DNA of 64,000 nt from Tolypocladium sp. Sup5 PDA-1 (Eukaryota; Ascomycota; Sordariomycetes; Hypocreales; Ophiocordycipitaceae), in contig JPHH03000002.1 of assembly GCA_000750105.3 (NCBI GenBank), positions 310,001-374,000 on the forward strand. Direction: 5' to 3'. The notes under the pieces are model-generated. The model did not search any database, was not told the origin of the DNA, and saw nothing but the letters and a program-made list of their open reading frames with translations. The position numbers were made by a program, and so were the translations under genes. This document shows, piece by piece, positions 12,017 to 22,962 of the stretch (positions are counted from its first letter, which is position 1; each line of letters begins with the position of its first letter).

Positions 12017-13378
12017 CTAGTAGGGGCAACAGACTCTGTCTCTCTGCGCTGGAGTTTGGGGATAGGAGTCTCGCCGGTCCGAGATGGGGGAGAGAAAGGC
12101 GACACGAGCGGTAGTGGTGAGCGATTGAGAGCCGGCAGCAGTCGCTTGCTTAGCAGGCTTGGCACGGGAGTACTGGCGCTGCAAGGCGAGGAAGCTCTGA
12201 GCCTTGGCATGAAGGTCATCCTTGTGCTAGCAGCCAATTGTTAGTAGATACTCAGACCTGGAGGGAATAACAGCTACATACCGCGGCAATTATGTCGGCA
12301 TCTTGATCAGTACGAACGGCCAGTTCATACGTTACCTGCGCGGCATAGGCGGACTTGCTAGCAGGCATGGCCTCTTCGACGGGCTGCGAACTATTAGCTG
12401 GGTACATAAAAACTTGGAGGAAAGGGAGCGCACAAGTTCGCAAACCTGGGCAACATGACGACAATAAAGGCACTTGAAGGCGACTGAGCACTTCTCCAGA
12501 CCACAAATAAGAAGGGCGGCATCAATCAAACCAGCGACTGGCTTGTCGGCGAGGACTGCGCGAGCGCAGCGGGCACAGAAGTAATTGCTGGCGATGATTA
12601 GAGGAGAAGCAGCGAGGTGCAGCGGAGGATAAGAAACCTACTTTGGATGGACAGCGGCGGCGTTATAGCGCGCCCTGTAGTTCTTCTTGTCGAGAGGTCT
12701 AGCTCCTTGGCCAGTAGCACCGATGACCTCGGGGTCATGGTCCTCCTCGTTAACTCGCGGACGCTTCGTAGCAGAGGCAGAGGATTCGTCAGAGCCAGGT
12801 GCGCGACCATGCTTCTTCACAATGAGACTGTTGGGTACTGTACCGCCAGCCTTCTGCGAGCCAGTGCGAGACACGCGGGAGAAAGAAACCTTGTTAAGAG
12901 ACTCGGCAGGGGCAGAGGCGACGGACTTTGCGGTCTCGGATAACTTGGCGGCGCGAGCAGGCCCCTCATTAACAATCGCGACTGCGCGGCCACGATTCTC
13001 GATTGGAGCGGCCTCCTCAGTGTCGTCGTCGTCGGACGCGAACAGTACACCGGGCTCAAATGCATCGCCGAAGACGAACTGCTCGATCTCTTCGAGTTCC
13101 CTCTTAAGGTCCTCCTCGTCTTCGACGTTCCCCTCATCCTCGTCCGCGTCAACTGGAAGCTGGAAAACGGCGTGGCGGGAACGAGCTGCTGGCCGGGCAG
13201 AGAGACCGCGCCTGCTCTCGGGAGAGGCCACGATGCCACCCAAGTCACAGCCGTGGCGAGCACGAGCACGAGCAGCACTGGTGCGCTTCGAGGGCGCTGA
13301 GTAGATGAAGAGGTTAGCAAAGGAAGCAGAGAGCAGAGAGCAGAGAGCAGAGAGCAGAGGAAGCAAAGGCTTACACAT
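12017..13378 (-). CDS. Cys-rich orphan protein with CxxC zinc-finger-like core, five exons (predicted)
   Basis: Not assigned to a named family. My model: exons 13375-13378 (only ATGT), 12642-13296, 12446-12587, 12282-12383 and 12017-12220, 368 aa, in frame throughout. The N-terminal half is disordered, with an acidic stretch (VDADEDEGNVEDEEDLKREL) and a basic KRPR motif. The core spans two exons: NYFCARCARAVL, then CGLEKC and FKCLYCRHVAQ, giving C-x2-C-x20-C-x4-C-x5-C-x2-C, likely metal binding. A helical segment DDLHAKAQSFLALQRQYSRA follows. A different frame at 11878-12200 encodes a helical tail ending ERIIGALESIAYILSVIADVFKPF, so the true C-terminus is uncertain. I recall similar CARCA-type proteins as lineage-specific in Hypocreales, but could not check. 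Confidence 0.5.
13325..13360. repeat. Short tandem repeat (AGAGAGC, 7-bp unit) inside an intron
   Basis: About five copies of a 7-bp AGAGAGC unit, located in the proposed first intron of the Cys-rich gene. On the coding strand it forms a pyrimidine-rich tract ahead of the acceptor. Confidence 0.8.
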
Positions 13379-14154
13379 TGTCTTGACCAAGAGGGGAAGC
13401 CTGAACTTGATAGACTTCGGCTTGAGAGATGCGAGTCGTGAGAGAGACGCAAAGCTTGATTGACGGTTGAGTAAAAGGTAGGAAAGAGGGGGGAAACAAG
13501 AGGGAGACACGAGCGAAGAACTGGAGGAGAATCGTCGAGGTCGGGACTCGGGGCGGTCTCCCGTTTGCTGGGTGTTCAAACTATGTTCAGAGAGCAACTC
13601 GCCTGGCAACGACGACCCCACCGCGAGATGCCTGAGAAGGCACCCAGCAACGCAAGTACTAGGGCACAGCAAGAGGACCGCGGGGGAGAAAAGCTCGTGT
13701 TTTGAGACTGATGGCTGCTACAGCGATAAACGATGAATGGACAGAGGGAGAAGAGAGCTTCAGCAGCTCAGGCGTATGCACCCCAGCCTCCTCAGGTAGG
13801 ACAGTGAATCCCTCAGCGATGCAGCGTTAGTGAATCAGGCCGTGGGCTCAGAAACTTCTCCAGCCGAAGTTCCATCAATGCTAGATACATTGTGGTCATC
13901 TTCTTGGGCGTTATCTTCCTGGCCGTTTCCTTGGTTGGCCATGGGCGGCTGCACCTCTGTAGTCTGTACGAATACCCTGCACGAGGATACAAGTGTCAGC
14001 AACCTGAATTCAGGCAGATGAGACGCGGGTACAAGTGAATCCTACCCATCTTCGATACCCACTGGCCTGTGTGCACGTCCCTGGACTCGAGCGCCCTGGA
14101 TCTTCCAACCCGATTTGCGCAATGCCACGGGAGACGTCTTGGAAATGCTGAAGG
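13379..14154. other. Intergenic, upstream of the Cys-rich gene
   Basis: The upstream region of the minus-strand Cys-rich gene. No recognisable gene or repeat apart from the short open frames expected by chance. Confidence 0.4.
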
Positions 14155-14545
14155 GAAGCTCGTGTGTTTGCTTGCGGGTGGTGGAACCTGTGTGTACCTT
14201 GTGCTAGCCTTTGTGGCCCCATGGCTTGAGTGCTTTAGCGGATTTCTTAGACTTTGAACCCAGATGGCCGCATTTATCTCGAGTTGATGATGACGGGGCT
14301 TAGTGCGGAGTATATGCTTCCTACATGTATATAGGTACGAATACTAATTATAGAGATAATCGCCGGTGCAGGGGTCGCGGCTTGCGGCGGGCGGGTGCAA
14401 CCGCCATCAGCATCGCGTCTAAAAGGGATCGGAACACCGATCAATGAGCTGGCGGGCAATGAGACGATGATGTCAGAAATGGTCCTGGCTTGCTACTGCA
14501 GTGTAATATGTATTGGCCTAAGAATAGACTAGGAAGACTACAGTA
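14155..14545 (-). pseudogene. Decayed copy of the Zn2Cys6 regulator exon 1 plus promoter
   Basis: Aligns in the same orientation with 11290-11665. Read in the aligned frame, the intact MSERSAQAPKPSGRKG becomes KSKKSAKALKPWGHKG followed by a stop codon. The start codon is gone, both Cys of the first C-x2-C pair are changed (to Ser and Arg), and the GC donor is lost. Many of the differences are G-to-A or C-to-T relative to the intact copy, the direction expected of repeat-induced point mutation, though some run the other way. Homology stops near the exon 1/intron boundary on one side and 7 bp from a possible gene stop (14552) on the other. No second exon is present. Confidence 0.7.
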
Positions 14546-14551
14546 TCTACA

Positions 14552-15180
14552 TCAATGTTGTAGGTGACGTGTCAATCGGCTGGAAATGTTGCCTGTATGG
14601 AGTGTTTGCTCCGTTGGAGGGCGCGCACTGAGCAGTGCCCAGGACCGCAAGTTAGGTTGTCTTGCAGAACGCTGGAGTTGCTGCTCGAGCATTGCGTCGA
14701 GCCAAGAAGCAGTGCTTTTCAACGCAATGCGACAACAGTCGGAGCATTTACGCATCTTGAAAGGATATACCAGACTTTCAAAAAGAAGGAGCAAAAGAAA
14801 GACCGAAAAAATAGACTTACCAGGGCCCCCAAGTTACGGGAAGGAAGGAGGTGGAATGCGGCGAGGGCGCGGGACATGGCGCCCGGCGATGAGTTGCCAC
14901 GACAGAGCGTCCTCCTAAGCTTTAACCGTTCGTTCGACCACGCATCGCAGGGCGTTCCCGTTGAGTTGCGGGCGTTCAGCCAGTCCTCGAACGAGTGCGG
15001 CATTAACGGAGTATAAGTCATTGGTAGGCATTGTGATGCGGCGGTGCGCTGAACAGAGACTGAACAGCTTCTGAACAGCTTCGCGGTTTCGGGGCGACGA
15101 AGAAGCATGGGAGTTGCGACTCGCAAGTGGCCAGCCGCCATCGGATCTTCAGGTTCGCAACTAATTTCCGGGGTGTTCAT
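14552..15180 (-). CDS. Possible two-exon orphan gene
   Basis: Weak candidate. Exons 14821-15180 and 14552-14755 join in frame across a 65-nt intron with a good GTAAGT donor and a TTTCAAG acceptor, giving up to 187 aa; the start could also be at an internal Met. Exon 2 begins MRKCSDCCRIALKS, Cys-rich like the neighbouring orphan. No family recognised and no expression evidence. Confidence 0.28.
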
Positions 15181-15960
15181 GCCTCATGCCCCGGAGAGTT
15201 TCTAGTGCTTTGACCATAATCTCAAGTACCGCATGTGGGTGCCTTTGCCGCTATCGAACCCGAGAGTTATAGTTGACAGGCCTCCCGTAGTCCTCCAATC
15301 TGCCCACGCACTCACAACTTACCTGCATGTTTCTTTAGTTGTCTTACATTCATGACCCGCGTCGCCAAGCAGCCCGCGGTCAAAGCTCTGCCCCCAGCCA
15401 ACCCCTGCCTTCGCAGACGGCCATCCCGTTTCTGTTTGTTTCCGGGGGCCAACGGCGGCGCCATAAGGCTGACTGGGCGAACGCATTTGCCGGCCACCCA
15501 AGATGCGCTTCATGCAACAACGGCCGTCGCTAGCGAATCAGCGCGCGGCGAGGCATACACCATGGGTCCATCGCTGGACAGTCGACGGCTCCAATTGGAA
15601 GATGCGCCGCGTTTGGTGTTGGTCTGAAGCACTGCCCCTGGCTTGCTGCAGCCTGGCGGCGCTGCAGCTCATTCATCCATGGGCGGGAGGGATCGAGAGG
15701 CGCCTGAGAGGCCGCTCGTCGACAATCAAGGGGAACCTGGGCACCAGACATCTCACAAAACCGCGCTCATCCGGAACCCTCTTCCACTCTCGCTCCGTTC
15801 CTCACATGCGTATCCCATTCACTCGTTTGTATAGCGCGCGCGAGATTGATTGATCGAATTGAACCTCGCTGTAATTAATACTTCATCTCATTGCCAGACC
15901 TCATTGTCGGAATCAGAGTCGTCAGCATCAGCATCAGCATCACCAACTTGCGCAGCGTCA
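15181..15960. promoter_or_regulatory. Upstream region of the C2H2-type gene
   Basis: 780 bp before the start chosen at 15961. The reading frame stays open upstream to 15850 with a Ser-rich extension (SESESSASASAS), so a slightly earlier start is possible. No other gene seen. Confidence 0.4.
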
Positions 15961-18277
15961 ATGGCCGAGCACCCCTACAACCAAGCCATCCGCGGATCGG
16001 ACCTCGCTCGGCTGCCTCTTCACCTCCGCCGACAGTCGCGGCAGGGCATCCAGCTGGGCGACAAGTCCGCAGACGCCGACGGCCATCAGAACCGAAAGCG
16101 CTTCCCCGAGAGCCTTCACTTCAACCCCAGCGCCTTTCGCCTGCGCTCACGAACCGAGTCCACGCGCAGCAGCATCTCCTCTGCCCACATCCCGGACTCA
16201 GCGACTACCTATTCAGTGTCGACCCTCGCCAGCCCTATCAGCTCGAGCTATGCCAGCGATCTCCAAGAGCGCTTCGCCGGGCACACGATTGACTCGTCGT
16301 CGCGACCCTGCAGCAGGATTCGCCATCGGCACCAGCCGTCAAGTGCGACGACGTGTTCAACTTACATCAACGACGACAACGAAGCGCCCCTTGTCGTAGG
16401 ATATCAAGACATTGCATCGAAGCTCCGCGAGCTGCACGACGGTTATCCCGAGCCTAGTGTACCTGACGGAACGGCAACGGCCAAGTAAGTCAACGTTGAC
16501 AGATTTGTCCGCCATTGCGTTGCGCGGGAATCGTATTAACCAACCCAGCAGCGCTTTGACGGACCCCTTTGTCAAGGAGGAAGAGGATCTCTCATCGGGC
16601 GAACCTCTCGACTGGTCGCTCCCGCAGTTCCCATGCGACTCACCAGCGCTCAAGTCAGATACTACTTCTGTAGCGTCAGATGACTTTTCAACAGACGATG
16701 CGGACGCCTTGCTGGACTACACTCTTCAATTGGTGTACGGCATCGAACTGCGAGACACGTCGGCGTCCACGCCCCTGTTGCGCCAGCTGGTATCCAAGTA
16801 TATCCGTGATCTTGGACAGCACATCTGGCAGACCACTTCCGATACCCAAGGCAACACGCAGACGATGTCTACCTCGAGTTCGTCTACCCCTTCGCAGGGG
16901 GCAGGCCGAGAAGAATCACAGAGCTTCGGCAAGAGGAAGAAGCAGACGGGCGGCGAGGACGGCGGCGAGGACTTCAGCGACGGCGAATGCTCCGGGTTTG
17001 GCCCTGCGAAACGGCCGCGGCCGAGCCCCAAGGAGGAGGAGAATCTGCGCCTCAGCTGTCCGTTCAGGAAGCGAAACGCTCATCGCTTCAATGTCCGCGA
17101 TCATCACAGCTGTGCCATGACCTACTTTCCAAAGTTTGCCGAGCTGAGGTACGTTCGACGCCACATCCGGTGTAAGCCGCTTTGTTCACTGACACGCTCC
17201 ACAGACAGCACATTGTGAAGCAGCACAAGCGAGACGACCCGTCGGCGTTTGTCTGCGACAGATGCACGCGTGATTTCCGCTCAAGAAAGGAGCTCCGCGA
17301 TCATCAGCGACAGCCCAAGGAGCAGATGTGCGACATTTCCGACCATGATCCAGAGTCGGGCATCGACGGCCCAACTGCGATCAAGCTGGTGAGCCGCAAG
17401 CGGGCCAGTGGCACGTCGGCAGAAGTTCAGTGGAGGGAGATTTGGAACATCCTGTTCCCAGATGACGATGACCAGGTGATCCAGCCATATCGTAAGCCCA
17501 ACCTCCACGCTACATTCGTCCCCAATGCAGAGGCTAACTGACTGTACAGACTTCACCCCCGTGATAGAGCACTTTGAGCTCTCATCCCAGTATCTCGCTG
17601 CCTTTGAGTTCCTTCAAACTTCACTGCGGAACAAAATCTCGAATCCAGCTACCCTGGAAACTTTGGCAACCAAGTTCCACCACTGCTTCATCGAGGCGGT
17701 GGAGAGCTGCTCCGCCGTCGCTCGGACCATGCCGTACACAAACCGCAGCAACAAGAGAAACGAACCCCCTCGGGTGCCGAGCACGCAATCGCTGAATACA
17801 AGGAAACCGAGGGCGGTGACGTCCAGGCCGGACTCCGGCGTGGTAATGGATGACGGATCCGAAGAGAGCGGCAGTGTCCTGGGGGCTTCGGCGCTGGGCC
17901 ACAGGGACAGCGTCAGGACGGTCAAGGGCCTCTTGCCGAGACGAGGAAGTAATCTGGCTCCAACGGCACTGAGAGAAGTCCTGCCGGCTCCTGCGGTGCC
18001 GTTAACAATGGACGGGGGATACGCCGGGCAGCTGTCATCGCTGCCACTGGGCATCACCCCTGCCGGGATTGATCCCGCCGCTGCGGTCCAGGCGTGGAAT
18101 AACGGAGTCACATTCGAGCAAGAGGACACCCGATTCAGCATGCCTGAACAGTGGATGGCGCCGGGGAGCCTAACACCGCAGGCGGAATTTACGCACGGGG
18201 CCATGGATGACACCTTTTTATATCACACGGATTTTAGTAACATGGGCGACGGTTTCTCAGGATTTAATGGACGATGA
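15961..18277 (+). CDS. C2H2-type zinc-finger protein of the fungal CPFRKRN family, four exons
   Basis: Exons 15961-16484, 16549-17148, 17205-17491 and 17550-18277, 712 aa. The N-terminal 250 residues are Ser-rich and disordered. The conserved centre reads LSCPFRKRNAHRFNVRDHHSC, then QHIVKQHKRD, then FVCDRCTRDFRSRKELRDHQ, a degenerate pair of C2H2 fingers. WREIWNILFPDD and HFTPVIEHFELSSQY follow, typical of a large family of filamentous-fungal proteins of unknown role, often annotated as C2H2 finger domain protein. The first acceptor has an alternative 3 nt later. A role in transcription or RNA binding is inference. Confidence 0.85.
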
Positions 18278-18500
18278 AGACGATGTGTATAGAAAAACCG
18301 GGGGGTTTGGTTATGATTGAAAAGATGTTTATAATTCTATCTTGTATTCATGTTCATGACAGATCATACCTCGATCTGCCTCATGTGTTCACAAGTATAC
18401 ACTAATATGACACGCAATGCTATGCCTGCTTGATAAAGAACCCTTCGCTCATTCGACACCGATAAACTTTCCATGCCCGTAACGCCTCGTTAGTCCCAGT

Positions 18501-19553
18501 CTATACGCTCCTTTTCGAGTATTTCGAGTTCGGCCGCATGTCCCGCCGGACGTCGTACATCATGTCCACCTCGAACGCCGTGATCCGGTATGTACTTCTC
18601 GTCAACCAGGTGATGAACACTCTCGCTGCCGGAAATACGCCCTCTTTCTATCGTCGTCTTGGCCATGACGTGCATGTGCGTCATCTCGCTGAGCTCCGTA
18701 TCCGTCTCCCGGTACGACACGTGCGTTTTGATGTCCGTCTAGCGGGACGAGTTCGGCGTGACCTTGCTCTTGACGCTGCTGGCGGCAGATCGGAAGAAGG
18801 AAAGTACCCTGTGCAGCGTGGGGATGGAGCCGCAGACGATCATGAGGAAGAGCTCGCCGGTGACCCAGACGAAGATGTTGTACGTCGCCCACGTCTGGTC
18901 GGTGCGGTTGGCGAGATCGGCGAGGTATTGCGTCTTGATGCCGGAGCAGATGGATGTGAGGATGCTGAGGCCGAAGACGATGGTCAGTTGCACTTTTTCT
19001 GTCGTCGCGTTGTTGAGCTGCCAGAGGATGGTGCCGGGGAGAATGGCGAGGGATGCGTCGGCGAATGTATTGAATACTGAGGGGACGAGTTAGTCATTCG
19101 TCTGCTCCAGCTCATGTTAGGTATGCGGAAGACGAAAACGTGGCGGAGATTGTGCCAGCAGCGACGCCGATGATGCCAAAAGGCTGGCTGAGCCAGTTGA
19201 GCAGCAGGACCCGTGGCGACGTTATCCGGCCCCCGTCTCTTTGAAGTCTTTGATGTGTTGGAGGCCCCCGCGCTGCGCCTACAAGGTCAAGGTGGTGCTC
19301 TAGCTAAAGAAGTAGAGTTAATGGCTTTCCTCGTAAGCGGGCTGCCGTGGCGTTGGTTGTAGGAACTGTTAGGGTTGCCTTACCATGGCTAGCATCATGA
19401 ATATGCCGTCCCAGCCAAACTTGCCATTCCGGACTCGGGCGACGATTCGGAGAACGGCTGTGGTGAGGGCCAGAGGCGTCAACGCCCAGATGACCTGATG
19501 ACCTCCGGGCCTCGGTCCGGCACGGGGCCGCTGGCGGTTCCCCCATCGTCCAT
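18501..19553 (-). pseudogene. Broken fungal rhodopsin-like integral membrane protein gene
   Basis: Fragments in different frames match the fungal rhodopsin-domain membrane protein family. They run VIWALTPLALTTAVLRIVAR and KFGWDGIFMMLAM; then RVLLLNWLSQPFGIIGV; then FADASLAILPGTILWQL and TYNIFVWVTGELFLMIV; then YRITAFEVDMMYDVRRDM. Lesions: an 8-bp tandem duplication GATGACCTGATGACCT at about 19488-19503 shifts the frame near the start; a G-run near 19230 looks one base short; an in-frame TAG lies at 18739-18741; and an extra C near 18588 shifts the last segment. Four independent lesions argue against sequencing error. The family usually has 7 TM helices. Confidence 0.75.
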
Positions 19554-20975
19554 GGCGGCTCTAGGGTGGTTGTTGACGGCCGTGAGGTTGGCGGAGCCGA
19601 TGATGGCGACAGAGAGCCACCATCAGGGAAAGATCTGGGACGGAGCTCGAGACATGGTCCCAAGGATCACCGCTGATCACCGCAAAAACATGTATGATGC
19701 AACATAAGGGGTCTAAGTAGCAACCAGAGGACGCAAAATCCAGGCTCTGATGGTGTGAGATTCAGAAGTAGATCTAGCAGGGCCTCTCGAGCAGGCTTGG
19801 CCACACCTTTGCCGTGCGGCAAACGGAGGCCACCTCCAGTCAAGGTACCGAACCTGGTCAACGGACTTTAATATGGCGCGCGCGTGGGGGAGCCGAGGCG
19901 GGACAGGACAGCCGAGGGTGGTGGAGAGAGACGGAGACAAGGCAAGGTGCGAAGGATTTACGGCTAGAGAGTTGAGCGGAGGTCGTACAGGCATGAGCCC
20001 CATATCTGCATATTCTTTAGCATTTCGGGAAGAAACAGCCACCTGAGGTGCATTTATATCATGTCACGGGCACTTACATACATGCGGCCTGCTACTACAC
20101 TCTGCGAGTACGAGCTTTAAACAGCACGTGTCCTAACCATCAACAACTTTGATGCTCTTCGGCGGCTCGACTTGTCAATGATGTGCAGTGGATCCAATTA
20201 ACCTAGTTCGCCGATGCAGACATTAGCTTCTGCCGATGAAGGCAGGCAGATCCGTATCGACCGGGATGGGAGGCTGGAGCGACGCTGCGAAAACCCGTGG
20301 CATCTCAGACGCCAAAGTGCCTCACGGCGGGCTGTTTGGGCGAAAAGCCCATCCCCCATTGCCTGATGACTGACTGTTTGACCATTCATCTCTTCGGGTC
20401 GGGCTTGGAACGTCAAGGGATGTCCCTAGCGTGGCCTCTAGGCTCCTTTTCGCGCCGTGCCGGGTGGGTTCCGGACAGGCTGTGACGGAGAGCCATTGGT
20501 TGTTCCGGGGTGCCCAGAAGAAACCATCTTCCATGGTAGCGTTGATCCGTCTCACGTCCTTGTCGACCGGTGTCAAGTGCTAGTCCAGAGCGGGCGGCGT
20601 TGCGCAGAATCCATGGCTCCGCGCCTTGCGACCAGGCTTTCCGCTGCGAGGTGGTTCCCAGACCCCCTCAGGGGTTGAAAGAAAGGATGGCCGCAGGCTC
20701 CAGTAAATCTTGCATAGCAGACTGGTCACCCTTTCTTTCACCTATATGCCCCTCTCTTTCCAACGTGTGTTTGGCCAGAAACCCCTCTCCCGGTGAGGTT
20801 GAGTTCAAAAACGTCGGTGTCCAGGGTTCGCTGGAATTACTGCGGCTTTCGTGATGGACTGGAGAAAAGAGGCAACCTGCTTCGAGCCGCCCTCCCCCTC
20901 CAAACAAGCGCAGGAAAAAGCAAAGAAGATCGATTTCTGTGCATCTGCGGAAACTAAACGGAGACGGAAACAGTC
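19554..20975. other. Intergenic, upstream of the O-methyltransferase
   Basis: 1.4 kb with no supported gene. Open frames on both strands are short and lack family motifs. The last 200 bp or so form the O-methyltransferase promoter and leader. Confidence 0.4.
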
Positions 20976-22563
20976 ATGGGTTCCAAACAGATGCCCGCTG
21001 CGGACCTCGACGCCCTGACGGCGAAGCTGAAGCTGCTCCTCGAGAACCCGGATGCCGCGACCAAGAACGACTCCCAGAGGCTCCAACTCAAGCAGTTGGC
21101 GCGGGCCGCATCGGTAGCGCTGGAGCAGCCGTTTGAGACCCTCCAACGTCTTGCGTACTCTGTAAGTGCCGCCGTTGAACCTTGTCCGTGATCCGTGCCT
21201 CGTGCGGTTCCCCCGGCCGAGTCCGAGTTCACCGGCTTGCCCGTGCGTCCGGGGATGTGTTTGTGCGCACGGGAGGATGTGGAGAATTGGAGATGATGAG
21301 CGCCCCGGCGACCGGGGAACAAAACGGATGGATGCTGACTCGAGATATTTGCGTGCATTCAGGCGGTGCCTCTGGTGACTACGCGGATCAGCCAGGAGCA
21401 CAAGATCTTCGCCACCCTTACAGCCGCCAAGGAGCCCGTCAGCCTCGCTGCGCTTCAAGATGCCAGCGGGCTCGAGCTCGGTGTGCTCGAGTCCATCATG
21501 GACTACCTTTGTGCCCAGGAAATGGCCCAAGAAGTCGAGTCTGGAAAATATGAGGCCACAAAGCTTTCGAATATGCTGATGGTGCCTTTGTTCCAAGACG
21601 CCGTTATCCACTAGTAAGCCCCATCGATGTCGCCGCACCCTCTACTTTCTTGCTCTGGATTGAAGACGGCAGCAAGTTTTATGGACGCTGTTGTAAGTTA
21701 GCTGGAGATGTGCTCACCCCTTTGTAGCCACGACAACGTTCTCCCTGGATTCGCGGCGCTCAACACGGTGCTCAGCCGCCGTGGCGAGAAGCTGAATGCG
21801 TTCAAGGTTGGGCAGCGCTCCGAACAGGACTTTTACACATGGATGGAAACGCACCCGGCGCAGCAGGGGGCCTTCCACCGCTTCATGGAGGCGCAGTTCG
21901 CCAGCCTGCCTACGTGGCTGGACGTTGTCGACTTTGAGACCGAGATGTGCAAGGGTCTCACTGATACCGATGTCGCGTTTGTCGATGTCGGTGGTGGCAA
22001 TGGCCAGCAATGCGAGGCTCTCAAGAAGAAGCTTTCGCAGCTCAAGGGTCGCGTTGTGCTTCAGGACAGGCCCGAAGTCCTCGAAAGGGCCCTCTCGGTC
22101 GACGGCTTGGAGAAGATGAGCTATGACTACCTCACAGAGCAGCCGGTAAAAGGTGAGCTCATGTCGTCCCCGCATGATGCCCGGCATTTTCCCACAGATG
22201 CTTGAGCTGGCATACTCACTGCGCGCGCTCAAAGGTGCCCGAGTCTACTACTTCCGCCAGATCATGCACAACAACAATGACGAAACGTGCATCCGCATCC
22301 TGCAGTCTCAAATCCCCGCCCTGGGACCCGATAGCGTCATAGTCATTGACGATAAGTCGCTGCCCGACGACAAGCCGCCGCAGGGCACCCCTGGCATCGA
22401 GTACACGGCTGGCCTGAGCCTCGCCATGAAGGTCATGTTTGACGCCCAGGAGCGGCACGAGGCGCACTGGCGCGAGCTGTTGGGCAAGGCGGGCTTGGTG
22501 GTCAAGGGCATTCGCAAGTTCACCAAGTTCGACGACTCTGTGATTATCGCTGCCAAGAACTGA
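20976..22563 (+). CDS. SAM-dependent O-methyltransferase (COMT-like class), four exons
   Basis: Exons 20976-21161, 21363-21613, 21728-22152 and 22235-22563, 396 aa. It has an N-terminal winged-helix dimerisation region (VSLAALQDASGLELGVLESIMDYL) and a C-terminal Rossmann domain with SAM motif FVDVGGGNGQ near residue 232. RVVLQDRPEVLERA follows, then a catalytic-type His in FRQIMHNNNDE near residue 299 and VIVIDDKSLPDD. Such fungal enzymes methylate phenolic hydroxyls of secondary metabolites or aromatic compounds; the substrate here is unknown. It starts a metabolic block with an aldo/keto reductase immediately downstream. Confidence 0.92.
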
Positions 22564-22962
22564 AGTAAAGGGGCGATGGATGTCTGGCGATATGGGCTAT
22601 GACGATGAGGCATCTCACCACCGACTAGACAACAGTTTAACGGCAACATATAAGTACCAAATTGGCATTTCTGATCGCCGTCTTTTGCATAGCCTCTACC
22701 ATCCATGTAAGAGACAATATTACATATTCTAGTAAGCCACGGCGCGGCAATGTTGAGTCGGCATCGACATCAAACCGTAGCCCCACAATGGCTCATCGAG
22801 TCGCCGACCCCAAACTCCACCGACGAAGCCTCCACTTCCATCAGTGATGTCACTCCATGCCAATGTAAATGTCCGCACGAACCAGAATCTTATTGTTCTC
22901 CAATTTCTCCCCTCGTCTTTCATTCAAAGAATCAGAGAATTCAAAGGCATTGAATCGTCGAC
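22564..22962. other. Spacer between O-methyltransferase and aldo/keto reductase
   Basis: 399 bp holding the 3' region of the O-methyltransferase and the promoter of the reductase. Nothing else recognised. Confidence 0.4.
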
